Assembly: GCA_050733935.1 (NCBI GenBank)
Contig: JBOHUC010000055.1
Coordinates: 1 to 64,000, forward strand
Reading direction: 5' to 3'
Length of the DNA stretch: 64,000 bases
From: JBOHUC01 sp050733935
GTDB taxonomy: Bacteria > Eisenbacteria > RBG-16-71-46 > DASYSL01
The first letter of the stretch is position 1, and each line of letters opens with the position of its first letter. Positions 25,063-32,946 of the stretch are shown here, piece after piece. A program made the position numbers and the translations under genes. The notes below the pieces were generated by a model. That model was given only the letters and a program-made list of their open reading frames with translations. It searched no databases and was not told the origin of the DNA.

Positions 25063-26163
25063 TCAGGAGCGCGGCGCTTGCGGGCCGCGGGGAATGAGGC
25101 GGTGCGGGCGGCGGCGTGCGAGCCGGATGTCGCGGCCGGGAGCGCGGCCCGAGGCGCGTGCGGTCGACGACGTGCCGCACGAGCTCCGGACCACGAGTGT
25201 TGCCGGAACGACGTCGTGACTCGGCGGCGCCGGTTCCGTCGCGATCGTGCGATCGAGCAACCGGCGGAGCGCGCGCTCGCCGAGCTGGAATGCGTCCACG
25301 TGCACGGTCGTGAGCGCGGGGTTCAAATAGCGCGCAATCGGCGTGTCGTCGAAGCCGACGATCGCGATGTCGTCGGGAACGCGCACAGCGGCGTCGTTCA
25401 GGGCCCCGACGAGACCCACGGCCATCGAATCGTTCGCGGCGAACACGGCGTCCGCGCGCGGCTTCCCGGCGAGCAGAGCGGCCGCCGCTTCGTAGCCGGA
25501 CGGCTCGGTGAAGTCTCCCCGCAGCTCGAGCGAGGACTCGCGCGGAAGGCCGGCATCACGCAGCGCGGCCCGGTAGCCCTCGAGCCGCTGGCGCGCCTCG
25601 ACGTTTGCGCGCGGGCCGGTGACGGTCGCGATCCGGCTGCGTCCGAGACCGATCAGATGCTTCACCGCCGCGTACGCGCCGTCGAAGTTCGCGACCGAGA
25701 TCGTGTCGCAGTCGGGAGGCTCTTCGCCGGGATTCAGGAGCACGACCGGAAGATCGCCCGCGCACGCCTGAATGGTTCCGCGGCCCTCGATGTCGGGCGC
25801 CATGAGGACGAGACCGTCCACGCGGCCGCGGATCGATCGCAATGCGGCGATCAGGCCCTCGGTGTCGCTGTGGAAGCTCGAGACGAGCAGGTGGAATCCC
25901 GCCTTGCGGGCACAGAGATCGATGCCGTGGATGACTTCGGAGAAGAATTCACCGTGCAGCTCGGGCAGGAGAACTCCGAACGCGTGCGCCCGATTGGTGA
26001 TGAGGCTTCGGGCCGCGCCGTTCGGCCAGTAGTTGAGACGCGACGCGACCTGGCGAACGCGCTCGCGGGTATCCTCGCTGACGGCCGGACTGTCATTGAA
26101 CACACGCGACACGGTGGCGGTCGAGACTCCGGCCTCCCGTGCGACGTCTTTGATCGTCGTCAT
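25063..26163 (-). CDS. LacI-family transcriptional repressor
   Basis: The 366-residue protein has a canonical N-terminal LacI helix-turn-helix (TIKDVAREAGVSTATVSRVF) and hinge helix (RLNYWPNGAARSL), then a periplasmic-binding-protein-like sensor domain ending with DDTPIARYLNPALTTV. The C-terminal tail of about 50 residues is Arg-rich and longer than usual. It is the first gene of a five-gene operon with the glucanase, the binding protein and the permeases. A matching operator-like site lies at 27245-27258 before the upstream secreted-protein gene. The effector is probably a mono- or oligosaccharide. Confidence 0.95.
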   Translation of the reverse strand: MTTIKDVAREAGVSTATVSRVFNDSPAVSEDTRERVRQVASRLNYWPNGAARSLITNRAHAFGVLLPELHGEFFSEVIHGIDLCARKAGFHLLVSSFHSDTEGLIAALRSIRGRVDGLVLMAPDIEGRGTIQACAGDLPVVLLNPGEEPPDCDTISVANFDGAYAAVKHLIGLGRSRIATVTGPRANVEARQRLEGYRAALRDAGLPRESSLELRGDFTEPSGYEAAAALLAGKPRADAVFAANDSMAVGLVGALNDAAVRVPDDIAIVGFDDTPIARYLNPALTTVHVDAFQLGERALRRLLDRTIATEPAPPSHDVVPATLVVRSSCGTSSTARASGRAPGRDIRLARRRPHRLIPRGPQAPRS

Positions 26164-26180
26164 TCTCCCTCTTACGAACC

Positions 26181-26212
26181 GCGCCCCGCGGCCAGTCGTC
26201 TCCGCGGGGCGC
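26181..26212 (-). terminator. Hairpin between secreted-protein gene and lacI
   Basis: A perfect 11-base stem (GCGCCCCGCGG and its complement) with a 10-base loop sits between the stop at 26268 and the lacI start at 26163. It probably terminates the upstream gene. A 14-base palindrome CCGGATCGATCCGG (26212-26225) directly adjoins it and could be an operator for the lacI operon. Confidence 0.6.
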
Positions 26213-26267
26213 CGGATCGATCCGGTCGGCCGGCACCTGGGGGAAGGGCGCCGGTCACCGGATGCAA

Positions 26268-27080
26268 CTAACGATACAGGCCCTTGAGGCGGCCCCAGCT
26301 CGTCGCCTCGGCATCGACGCGATCGAGGTTCTCGAACTTGATGTCACCCCACTCGGCACGGAGCTGGCCACCGTCCGCGTGCGGGAGGATGACCTGAACC
26401 CAGCCACCGACCCGCGCGTCGTTCAGGATGCCCCACAGACCGTAGGGAGGATCCTCGGCCGGGTTGCCCTCATCGAACGCGAGCGGGCCGCTCGAGTAGA
26501 AGCTTCCGCCGTAGACGATGCGATACTCGATCGTCGCCGGGCTCGCCATCGAGAGGCCGTTCGGAATGTAGAGCGCCTCGAGATAGATCGACGTGCCCTT
26601 CACGTAGTGAATGCCGTAGGCCGCCGTAAAGTTGTAGAACGGCAGGCGACCGCCGAAGACGGAGATTTCACCGTCGTTGGTGCGGCACATGATCGTGCCG
26701 TCGACGTACTGGCTGAACCAGGGCGAGATGCGAAGCCCGCCTTCTCCCTGCGTCGCGCCGGACAGAGTGAAGATCGCGGAGATCTTCCAGGCCGAGAAGT
26801 TGGCGAACGCGGCCGAGGTCACGCCGCCGTCCTCGGAGAAGCTCCAGGCATGGCGGTTCGCGAAACCGAGCGGGCAGTCCACCTGGGCATCGTCGATGAT
26901 GATCTGGGCAGGATAGCTATTCACTGTGGTGACGACCGAAGTCGGGCAATCATTGAAGATGCGGGTTCTGATCTCGGCACCGTTCGGAGTCGGCGTCGCC
27001 AGAGCGGGGGCCACGGCCAACGTGGCACCCGCGAGGGTCGCGATCGCGAAGAGCGCGAGGCCCGAGCGAGTGGTCTTCAT
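26268..27080 (-). CDS. Secreted protein of unknown function in the carbohydrate locus
   Basis: The 270-residue protein has a clear signal peptide (TTRSGLALFAIATLAGATLA, cut near ALAT, residue 28-29). The mature part is rich in beta-forming, aromatic and Gly residues with four Cys (FNDCPTS, DCPLGF, IMCRTND), suggesting disulphides and a jelly-roll-like fold. No family is recognised. The promoter region has a strong -35 and a LacI-type operator, so it is probably co-regulated with the sugar locus. A polysaccharide-binding role is possible but unproven. Confidence 0.7.
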   Translation of the reverse strand: MKTTRSGLALFAIATLAGATLAVAPALATPTPNGAEIRTRIFNDCPTSVVTTVNSYPAQIIIDDAQVDCPLGFANRHAWSFSEDGGVTSAAFANFSAWKISAIFTLSGATQGEGGLRISPWFSQYVDGTIMCRTNDGEISVFGGRLPFYNFTAAYGIHYVKGTSIYLEALYIPNGLSMASPATIEYRIVYGGSFYSSGPLAFDEGNPAEDPPYGLWGILNDARVGGWVQVILPHADGGQLRAEWGDIKFENLDRVDAEATSWGRLKGLYR

Positions 27081-27244
27081 GTCTCGAAACCTCCGTGCGA
27101 ATAAGAAGTGCGGGACGAATGAGTCACTTGAAGTGGTCCGTAGTAACGGCAGGTACGTCTAGAAATCCTCCTCACGGCAACGTGAATAGCATGAGCCCGC
27201 CCGTGCGCTGGGGCGCACAGGGCCGACCCGGTCCAAGGGAGGCC

Positions 27245-27278
27245 TGAAAACGATTACATCAATTCCGCCGTCTGTCAA
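27245..27278 (-). promoter_or_regulatory. Promoter with overlapping LacI-family operator
   Basis: On the minus strand a perfect -35 TTGACA (27278-27273) is followed, 16 bases on, by a -10-like TAATCG (27256-27251). The plus-strand sequence TGAAAACGATTACA (27245-27258) overlaps that -10 and fits the LacI-family consensus TGWNANCGNTNWCA at every fixed position. A bound repressor would block the promoter of 26268-27080; the LacI protein at 25063 is the obvious candidate. Confidence 0.7.
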
Positions 27279-27331
27279 GTATGGAGTTGAAATGTCGCTT
27301 TGAGGCGCGTCGCGACCCGCTCACGACGCGG

Positions 27332-28942
27332 TCACGACTCGCTCACGCCCGCGAGCTTCTCCGCGTCGATGCGCGGGAAGAGGATCGTGACCGGCGGAAG
27401 CTTCGTTCCGGCGACCGGCGAGCGATCGCCGCCGGCGAACCAGTGGGCGGTCGCGGCTCCCGCGTGGGGATCGCCTGGTGCCCCCGTGAGCCCGAGACCC
27501 GCCCACGCCTCCTCGCACTTCGCCGGGATCGCGGGCCAGGCCCAGCGCGTCGCGAGGCGCCCGACTTCGAGCAGCGTGACGAGCACGGTGTCGAGACGCG
27601 CACCCGCCAGCCCGTTCTCTTCGCGCGCGAGCTGCCAGGGCTTCATCTCCTCGACGTATCGATTCGCGCGATTCACGAGCGCCCACGCCGCTTCGAGCGC
27701 AGCGCTCGGCTGGAGGGACGCGTATGCGGCACGAACGTCGCGCGCCGACGTCTCCGCGAGCGCGCGGATCTCTTCCTCGACCGAGGTCGGCTCCCAGCGC
27801 GCAGGCACGACACCTGCGCGGTACTTGTGGAGCATCGAAGCCGAGCGCGAGAGCAGGTTGCCGTAATCGTTCGCAAGATCCGTGTTGTAACGCTCGATGA
27901 ATCGCTCCCAGGTGAAGTCGCCGTCCGCACCGAACGAGATCTCGCGGCACAGGTACCAGCGCAGCGCGTCCGGGCCGAAACGTCCCGCCGCCGCGACCGG
28001 ATCGATCTGGTTTCCGAGCGACTTCGAGAGCTTGAGACCCTTCGCGTAGATGAATCCGTGCACGTAGACCCTGCGCGGGAGCGGAATGCCGGCCGAGAGC
28101 AGCATCGCCGGCCAGATGATGCAATGGAAACGGCTGATGTCCTTCCCGACGATGTGGAGAGCGTTCGGACGATCGGACCCCGGCGGATCGCACCACCACT
28201 CGCGATAGCGCTCGTCGGGGTAGCCGAGGGCCGAGAGGTAGTTGATGAGCGCGTCGAACCACACGTAGATCGTCTGACCCTTGCCGCCCGGAATCGAGTC
28301 GGGCATGGGAACGCCCCAGCTCACCGAGCCGCGCGAGATCGAGATGTCTTCGAGACCGCCCCGGATCACGTTCGCGACTTCGTTGAACCGCATCTCGGGC
28401 TCGATGAAGTCGGGATGGGTCGCCAGATGTGCAAGGAGCGGCTCCGCGTAGCGCGAGAGGCGGAAGAAGAAGTTCTTCTCACGGACGAGCTCGGGAACGG
28501 TGCCGTGGATCGGACATTTGCCGTCCACGAGATCCTTCTCCTGATAGAACGCCTCGCAACCCTGGCAGTAGAGGCCCTCGTACTCGTGCTCGTACACGTC
28601 TCCGTTCGCGTGCGCGCGCCGGAACAGCTCCTGGGAAGCGACGGCGTGTTGAGGCTCGCTCGTGCGCACGAAGCGATCCGGTTCCACGCGAAGAACCCGC
28701 CAGGCCTCGGCGAAGAGCGCATGGATCCGGTCCACGAACTCCTGCGGCGTGACGCCTTCCTTGCGCGCGGCGCGCTCGACCTTCTGGCCGTGCTCGTCCA
28801 TCCCCGCGAGGAAGTACGTCGGGAGACCGGCCTGGCGGTGAGCCCGGGCCAGGCAGTCGGTCACGACCTTCTCGTAGGCGTGCCCCAGGTGGGGCGCTCC
28901 GTTGGCGTAGTCGATGGCGTCGGTGACGTAGAATCGGGTCAT
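27332..28942 (-). CDS. metG: Methionyl-tRNA synthetase
   Basis: The 536-residue class I aminoacyl-tRNA synthetase shows the HIGH-type motif HLGH (18-21) and the KMSKS-type loop LKLSKS near 300. The zinc-knuckle has a C-x-x-C (CQGCEAF) and a second C-x-x-H pair (KCPIHG), one knuckle pair as in the shorter MetG types. The C-terminal helical anticodon domain ends without the EMAP-like tRNA-binding extension. It charges initiator and elongator tRNA-Met. The ATG at 28942 faces the divergent SGNH gene; the two promoters must overlap in a very short region. Confidence 0.97.
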   Translation of the reverse strand: MTRFYVTDAIDYANGAPHLGHAYEKVVTDCLARAHRQAGLPTYFLAGMDEHGQKVERAARKEGVTPQEFVDRIHALFAEAWRVLRVEPDRFVRTSEPQHAVASQELFRRAHANGDVYEHEYEGLYCQGCEAFYQEKDLVDGKCPIHGTVPELVREKNFFFRLSRYAEPLLAHLATHPDFIEPEMRFNEVANVIRGGLEDISISRGSVSWGVPMPDSIPGGKGQTIYVWFDALINYLSALGYPDERYREWWCDPPGSDRPNALHIVGKDISRFHCIIWPAMLLSAGIPLPRRVYVHGFIYAKGLKLSKSLGNQIDPVAAAGRFGPDALRWYLCREISFGADGDFTWERFIERYNTDLANDYGNLLSRSASMLHKYRAGVVPARWEPTSVEEEIRALAETSARDVRAAYASLQPSAALEAAWALVNRANRYVEEMKPWQLAREENGLAGARLDTVLVTLLEVGRLATRWAWPAIPAKCEEAWAGLGLTGAPGDPHAGAATAHWFAGGDRSPVAGTKLPPVTILFPRIDAEKLAGVSES

Positions 28943-28964
28943 GGAGCGCATTCTAGACGACATG

Positions 28965-29948
28965 GGAATCGCGCGTCGAGCGGACGGCGTGCAAGAGTTC
29001 GCCGTCCGCTTGCACACGGTCGTCGTCACCGCTGCGTTGGCGCTTGCACTCGCTGGTCTTCCGCTCGGTTGGGTGACTGCGGCCGAATCGTTTCGGTGGC
29101 CCGACCCGGCGCGCCTCGAGGCGAACATCCGGGCGTTCGAGCGGGCGGACAGCGTGTCCCCTCCTCCGCACGGAGCTCTGGTCGCTGTCGGGAGCTCGTC
29201 GATCCGCCTCTGGCACGATCGAATGGGCGCAGACCTCGCTCCTCAGATCATCGTGCCGCGCGGGTTCGGGGGCAGCACGATGCGGGACGTCCTCTATTAC
29301 GTGGAGCGGATCGTGATCCCCTATCGGCCGACGGCGGTGCTGCTCTACGAGGGCGACAACGACATCAATGACGGCATTCCCGCCGAGGAAGTGCGCGCCA
29401 CGTTCGACACGCTCGCCGCGCGGATCTTCGCCGCGAAGTCAACGACCCGGATCTATGTGATCTCGATCAAGCCGAGTCCTGCGCGCTGGTCCCGCTGGCC
29501 GGAGATGGCCCGGGCGAATGGACTCTTGCGCAAGGCATGCGCGGCCGAGCCGCGACTCACGTTCATCGACGTCGCCACGCCGATGCTGAACGCGCGCACC
29601 GGCCGGCCGAGGCGCGAGCTGTTCGGGACGGACAGTCTTCACTTGAGTCAGGCGGGATACGATTTGTGGGCGAGAGTCGTGCGGGACACGCTGAAGCAGG
29701 TCCGTGTTCGAAACTCGATGTTGTTCTTTCAGCTTCTGGACGAGTACCAGCAAGGGGGAGCGATGCCATTCAGGTTTCCGTTCGACTCTCCGATCGACGT
29801 TCCGTTCGACGCGCCGCGCCGCCCCCTGCTCATCCCTCCACTCGGACGCGATTCCACTCGGGCCAGGCTTCAGCCCGTTCGGCGGCACCGAGAGCAAACG
29901 CCCTTCCCCAGCGTGCATAAGCGGAGAAGAATGCCGCCTCGGGCGTGA
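28965..29948 (+). CDS. Secreted SGNH/GDSL hydrolase
   Basis: The 327-residue protein from ATG 28965 (an ATG at 28941 overlaps the metG start on the other strand and is less likely) has a hydrophobic leader (VVVTAALALALAGLPLGW). SGNH blocks follow: VAVGSSSIRLW (block I Ser), RGFGGSTMRDV (block II Gly), YEGDNDIND (block III Asn), and TDSLHLSQAGY (block V Asp/His). Such enzymes are esterases, lipases or acyl hydrolases on polysaccharides. The last 40 residues are Arg/Pro-rich and overlap the convergent holB gene by 119 bases, a likely run-on tail. Confidence 0.88.
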   Translation, partial: GIARRADGVQEFAVRLHTVVVTAALALALAGLPLGWVTAAESFRWPDPARLEANIRAFERADSVSPPPHGALVAVGSSSIRLWHDRMGADLAPQIIVPRGFGGSTMRDVLYYVERIVIPYRPTAVLLYEGDNDINDGIPAEEVRATFDTLAARIFAAKSTTRIYVISIKPSPARWSRWPEMARANGLLRKACAAEPRLTFIDVATPMLNARTGRPRRELFGTDSLHLSQAGYDLWARVVRDTLKQVRVRNSMLFFQLLDEYQQGGAMPFRFPFDSPIDVPFDAPRRPLLIPPLGRDSTRARLQPVRRHREQTPFPSVHKRRRMPPRA

Positions 29949-30993
29949 CGTTCGAGTCGATCGCCCGTGCGACTTCTTCGAGAAGTGCTGCACGACGCTT
30001 GATCTCGCGCACCTCCACGGCGTCGGCGACCCTTCGCAGGTCTGCGATGCGGTCGCGATTGACGATCGAATCCTCTTCCGCACCGTGCTTGAGCCGCAGA
30101 ACGTCGCGCAGCAGCAGAAACTGGAACTCTAGCGTGCGCCGCATCTTCTCGCGGTTCGTCCAGCTCGCCGCTTCGCTCGCCGCGGCGAGGACGCGCGACG
30201 GATCGCCGGTGCTGGCCGCGCCGAGCGCGCGCAGCGCGTCGTCCCGCAAGCCAGCGACGTTCTCCGTGCGCAGCGTGAGCGCGCGCGACAGGCTTCCGGA
30301 CGCGAGGGCTGCGAGCAGCCGCGCCGGAGCCGCCGAGAGTCCCACTCGATCGCGCAGATAGCCCTCGATCTCGGGCTCCTTGAGCGCGCGGAAGCGCACC
30401 TTGAGACAGCGCGAACGGATCGTCGGCGGCAGTCGATTGGGACGCGCGCTCGTCAGGATCCAGAGCGTGCTCGAGCCCGGCTCCTCGAGCGACTTGAGCA
30501 TCGCGCTGTACTGGTCCTCGCGCATGCGATCGGCGTCGCGGAGGACGATGACCCGCTTCCGTCCTTCGTAGGGACGGTACGCAAGCTCCTTCAAGAGCTC
30601 CCGCGTGAGCCCGATGCGGATGGACGACGCTTTCGCGTAGGTGAAGACGTAGTGCTCGTCGTCCGCGACGGCCTGGAGCGTCTCGCCGATCGACTCCGGA
30701 TCGTCCTCCTCGCTCATGACCGGGAAGACGAAGCGCACGTCCGGATGCTGGAAGCGCGCCACGCGCACGCAGGCGTCACACGTCCCGCACGCTTCGTCCT
30801 TCTCGGTCCGGCAGACGAGGGCGGCCGCGACCGCGAGTGCGGTGCGCGTCTTTCCGACGCCCCACGGTCCCTCGAACAGGTAGGCGTTTGGAATCCGGCC
30901 CTCGCGCAAGGCTCCGCGCAGGGTCGCAATGGCGCGCTCCTGGCCGATGATGCTCTCGAACGAGAAGCGGGGCGGGGCTGTGCGTGCCTTCAT
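29830..30993 (-). CDS. holB: DNA polymerase III delta' subunit
   Basis: The 387-residue clamp-loader AAA+ protein has Walker A GPWGVGKT near 42-49, a zinc module with four Cys (C-x8-C-x2-C-x2-C), and a sensor 1 region ending TSARPNRLPPTIRSRC. A weak C-terminal collar domain follows. It opens the sliding clamp with delta and gamma/tau. GAGGAG lies 5 bases before the ATG. It is the last gene of the long minus-strand run. Confidence 0.92.
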   Translation of the reverse strand: MKARTAPPRFSFESIIGQERAIATLRGALREGRIPNAYLFEGPWGVGKTRTALAVAAALVCRTEKDEACGTCDACVRVARFQHPDVRFVFPVMSEEDDPESIGETLQAVADDEHYVFTYAKASSIRIGLTRELLKELAYRPYEGRKRVIVLRDADRMREDQYSAMLKSLEEPGSSTLWILTSARPNRLPPTIRSRCLKVRFRALKEPEIEGYLRDRVGLSAAPARLLAALASGSLSRALTLRTENVAGLRDDALRALGAASTGDPSRVLAAASEAASWTNREKMRRTLEFQFLLLRDVLRLKHGAEEDSIVNRDRIADLRRVADAVEVREIKRRAALLEEVARAIDSNVTPEAAFFSAYARWGRAFALGAAERAEAWPEWNRVRVEG

Positions 30994-31069
30994 TCGGTCT
31001 CCTCGGGTCTGTCCGGCTGCAGATTAGCAGACACCTCGGCCAGCAACATGGCGGGACCGATTCCCCGTC

Positions 31070-31091
31070 CAACCTGCCGTGCGGCAGGTTG
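31070..31091 (-). terminator. Hairpin downstream of the methyltransferase gene
   Basis: A perfect 9-base stem (CAACCTGCC and its complement) with the loop GTGC (plus strand) lies 22 bases past the stop at 31113. There is no T tract. A related core CCTGCCG...CGGC occurs at 63225-63236. Confidence 0.45.
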
Positions 31092-31112
31092 TCGACCCGC
31101 CCTTGCGATCCC

Positions 31113-31940
31113 TCAAATCGCCGCGACCACGTACGCGAGCCAGATGTCCTGGTTTTCGATCTTCCGCTTGAGCCGTAGCCGCCCGTCCGACGTGCGCGCC
31201 TTCTCGTCCCAGCCCTCGAAATACGTCCGCACCTCGCGAAATCCCGCCTCGAGCAACAGCTCGCGGAGCTCCGGCGGCGACCAGAGTCGCCAGTCGTAGA
31301 CGAACGCGCGGCGCATCCTTCGCCGGCCCGCGAGCTCAAAGTGGATCGAGCACAGGATCTCGTTCGTCACCGGATTGAACGACTCCTGCTCCCAGATGTA
31401 CCGAAAAGCCGGCAGCCGAAGGCCGTCGACCGTCTGCGAGGCCGCGATGCGCTTGGTCTCCGTTGCCTCGCGCATCGCCTCGAACCCTCCGAACGCATTG
31501 AGCACGAGGAGCCCATCCCGGGCGAGTCCGCGCCGGGCCGAGCGAAAGTACGCAAGCAGCTCCTCCCGCTCCTTGAACACCCAGTAGGAGAAGTTCAGCG
31601 CGACGGTGACGTCCGCCTTCGGCACGCGGGCCGTGCGGACGTCTCCGCGCACCAGCCGGAGCCGCTTCGCCAGGCGACCCATGCGCGCGAGTCGATACCG
31701 TTCGGCCCACGCGAGCGGCACGGGATCGAGATCGACACCGACGGCCGTCGCGTCCGGATGCCGCAGAACCCACGCGGCACCGAGGGCGGCGGTCGCGCAG
31801 AAGTCCTCGCGCAGACGGCGGAACGGCCGGCCGCGCAGCGCGCGGTAGACGCGCTCACAGAACTTGAGCTCGTATTCGACACCCTGGACGGAGGCTTCGT
31901 AGAGCGCGTAGCGATCGCGCGCAAGCGGGCTCGTCTTCAC
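31113..31940 (-). CDS. Class I SAM-dependent methyltransferase
   Basis: The 275-residue protein shows the Rossmann-like methyltransferase motifs: motif I is degenerate (LREDFCATAALGAAWV) and followed by the acidic strand GVDLDPVPL. Later come RGDVRTARV and ALNFSYWVF, then a substrate lid. GTG 31940 begins the recognisable protein; the frame is open upstream without similarity to anything. The substrate is unknown. It lies 34 bases after the APH-type kinase gene on the same strand; a joint metabolic step is only a guess. Confidence 0.82.
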   Translation of the reverse strand: MKTSPLARDRYALYEASVQGVEYELKFCERVYRALRGRPFRRLREDFCATAALGAAWVLRHPDATAVGVDLDPVPLAWAERYRLARMGRLAKRLRLVRGDVRTARVPKADVTVALNFSYWVFKEREELLAYFRSARRGLARDGLLVLNAFGGFEAMREATETKRIAASQTVDGLRLPAFRYIWEQESFNPVTNEILCSIHFELAGRRRMRRAFVYDWRLWSPPELRELLLEAGFREVRTYFEGWDEKARTSDGRLRLKRKIENQDIWLAYVVAAI

Positions 31941-31974
31941 GATCGGGCTACCCGGGCAACCCGCACGAATCGCA

Positions 31975-32946
31975 TCACGACCAGGTGAACCGCTTCGCGA
32001 CCATGCCGCGAAGCTGCGCGATCGTCGCCCGCTGCTCGCCATCCGCACGCGAGCCGAACGCTTCGAGCCGCGAGAGATAGACGTACAGGATTCGAAGCTG
32101 AAGGAACGTGTCGAGCTCGGCCCAGACGGCCGGGTCGAGGTCGGCGACCTCGCGATAACCCCCGAGGATCCAGTCCTTATAGAGCTCTCGATCCGGCTCC
32201 CGCCGGAGCGTCGAGAGGGAGATCGCAAGATCGGAGACGTACCAGTGCCGGCAGCAGTTTCCAAAGTCGAAGCTCGCGATCCCGTGACTCGCCGCGTCGT
32301 AATGGAAGTTCTGCGGGCCGAAATCCGCATGAGTCATTCCGTAGTTCGCGGGCGTCATTGGAAGCTCCACCAGTCGCGACCGCACACGCGCGAGCTCCGA
32401 CCGCGCGAGCCCGTCGTCCGAAGGCAGGAAGCGATCCGCCTGTGCGATGAGGTTCTCCTCGTGCCACTCCCAGCGCATCGGCCCGGCGTACGTGCGCGAA
32501 GCCGCATGAATCGAGCCCAGGGCCCGCCCCCAGGCGCGAAAGAACGGCTCGTTCCAGTGACGGGATCCCGCCCGAACGATCTCGCCCGGCGCCCACGTGA
32601 GCACCGTTGCCGAAAGCTCGCCGACGCGCTCCACGGCCTGTCGGGCACTCGAACACACCGGCGCCGCGACACGCACGCCCGAAGCATCGAGATGGGAGAG
32701 GAACGACGTCTCGGACACGCAGTGCTCGAACGTGCGATGCGCGGGATCGGTGAGCCGGAGAATGAACGGGCCGGGATCCACGCGATAGACCGCGTTGCCG
32801 GACGTCCCGAGATGAGTGAGGCGCACCGGGCCCGCAGGGGCGGCCGCGGCACCCGCAGGGCCCCTCCCCAGGTCCCAGAGCGCAATCGCGCGCTCGGCGA
32901 CGTCGGGTCCGAGCGAGCGGTCCGAGAAGTAGTTCAGCGAAGCCAC
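31975..32946 (-). CDS. APH/homoserine-kinase-like phosphotransferase
   Basis: The 323-residue aminoglycoside-phosphotransferase fold has a Gly-rich N-lobe (THLGTSGNAVYRV), an N-lobe strand FILRLTD, the catalytic loop MTHADFGPQNF (H-x-D-x-x-x-x-N) and metal-binding SFDFGN. The best-known relatives are SrkA-type Ser/Thr kinases and homoserine kinase type II. The substrate cannot be told. It has a GTG start and overlaps the envC stop by 13 bases, in the same operon. Confidence 0.85.
   Translation of the reverse strand: MASLNYFSDRSLGPDVAERAIALWDLGRGPAGAAAAPAGPVRLTHLGTSGNAVYRVDPGPFILRLTDPAHRTFEHCVSETSFLSHLDASGVRVAAPVCSSARQAVERVGELSATVLTWAPGEIVRAGSRHWNEPFFRAWGRALGSIHAASRTYAGPMRWEWHEENLIAQADRFLPSDDGLARSELARVRSRLVELPMTPANYGMTHADFGPQNFHYDAASHGIASFDFGNCCRHWYVSDLAISLSTLRREPDRELYKDWILGGYREVADLDPAVWAELDTFLQLRILYVYLSRLEAFGSRADGEQRATIAQLRGMVAKRFTWS

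Noticed and set aside
26212..26225. CCGGATCGATCCGG as operator for the lacI operon
   Set aside because: It is a palindrome with a central CG, but lacks the TG/CA ends of the family and partly overlaps a terminator stem; kept only as a remark.
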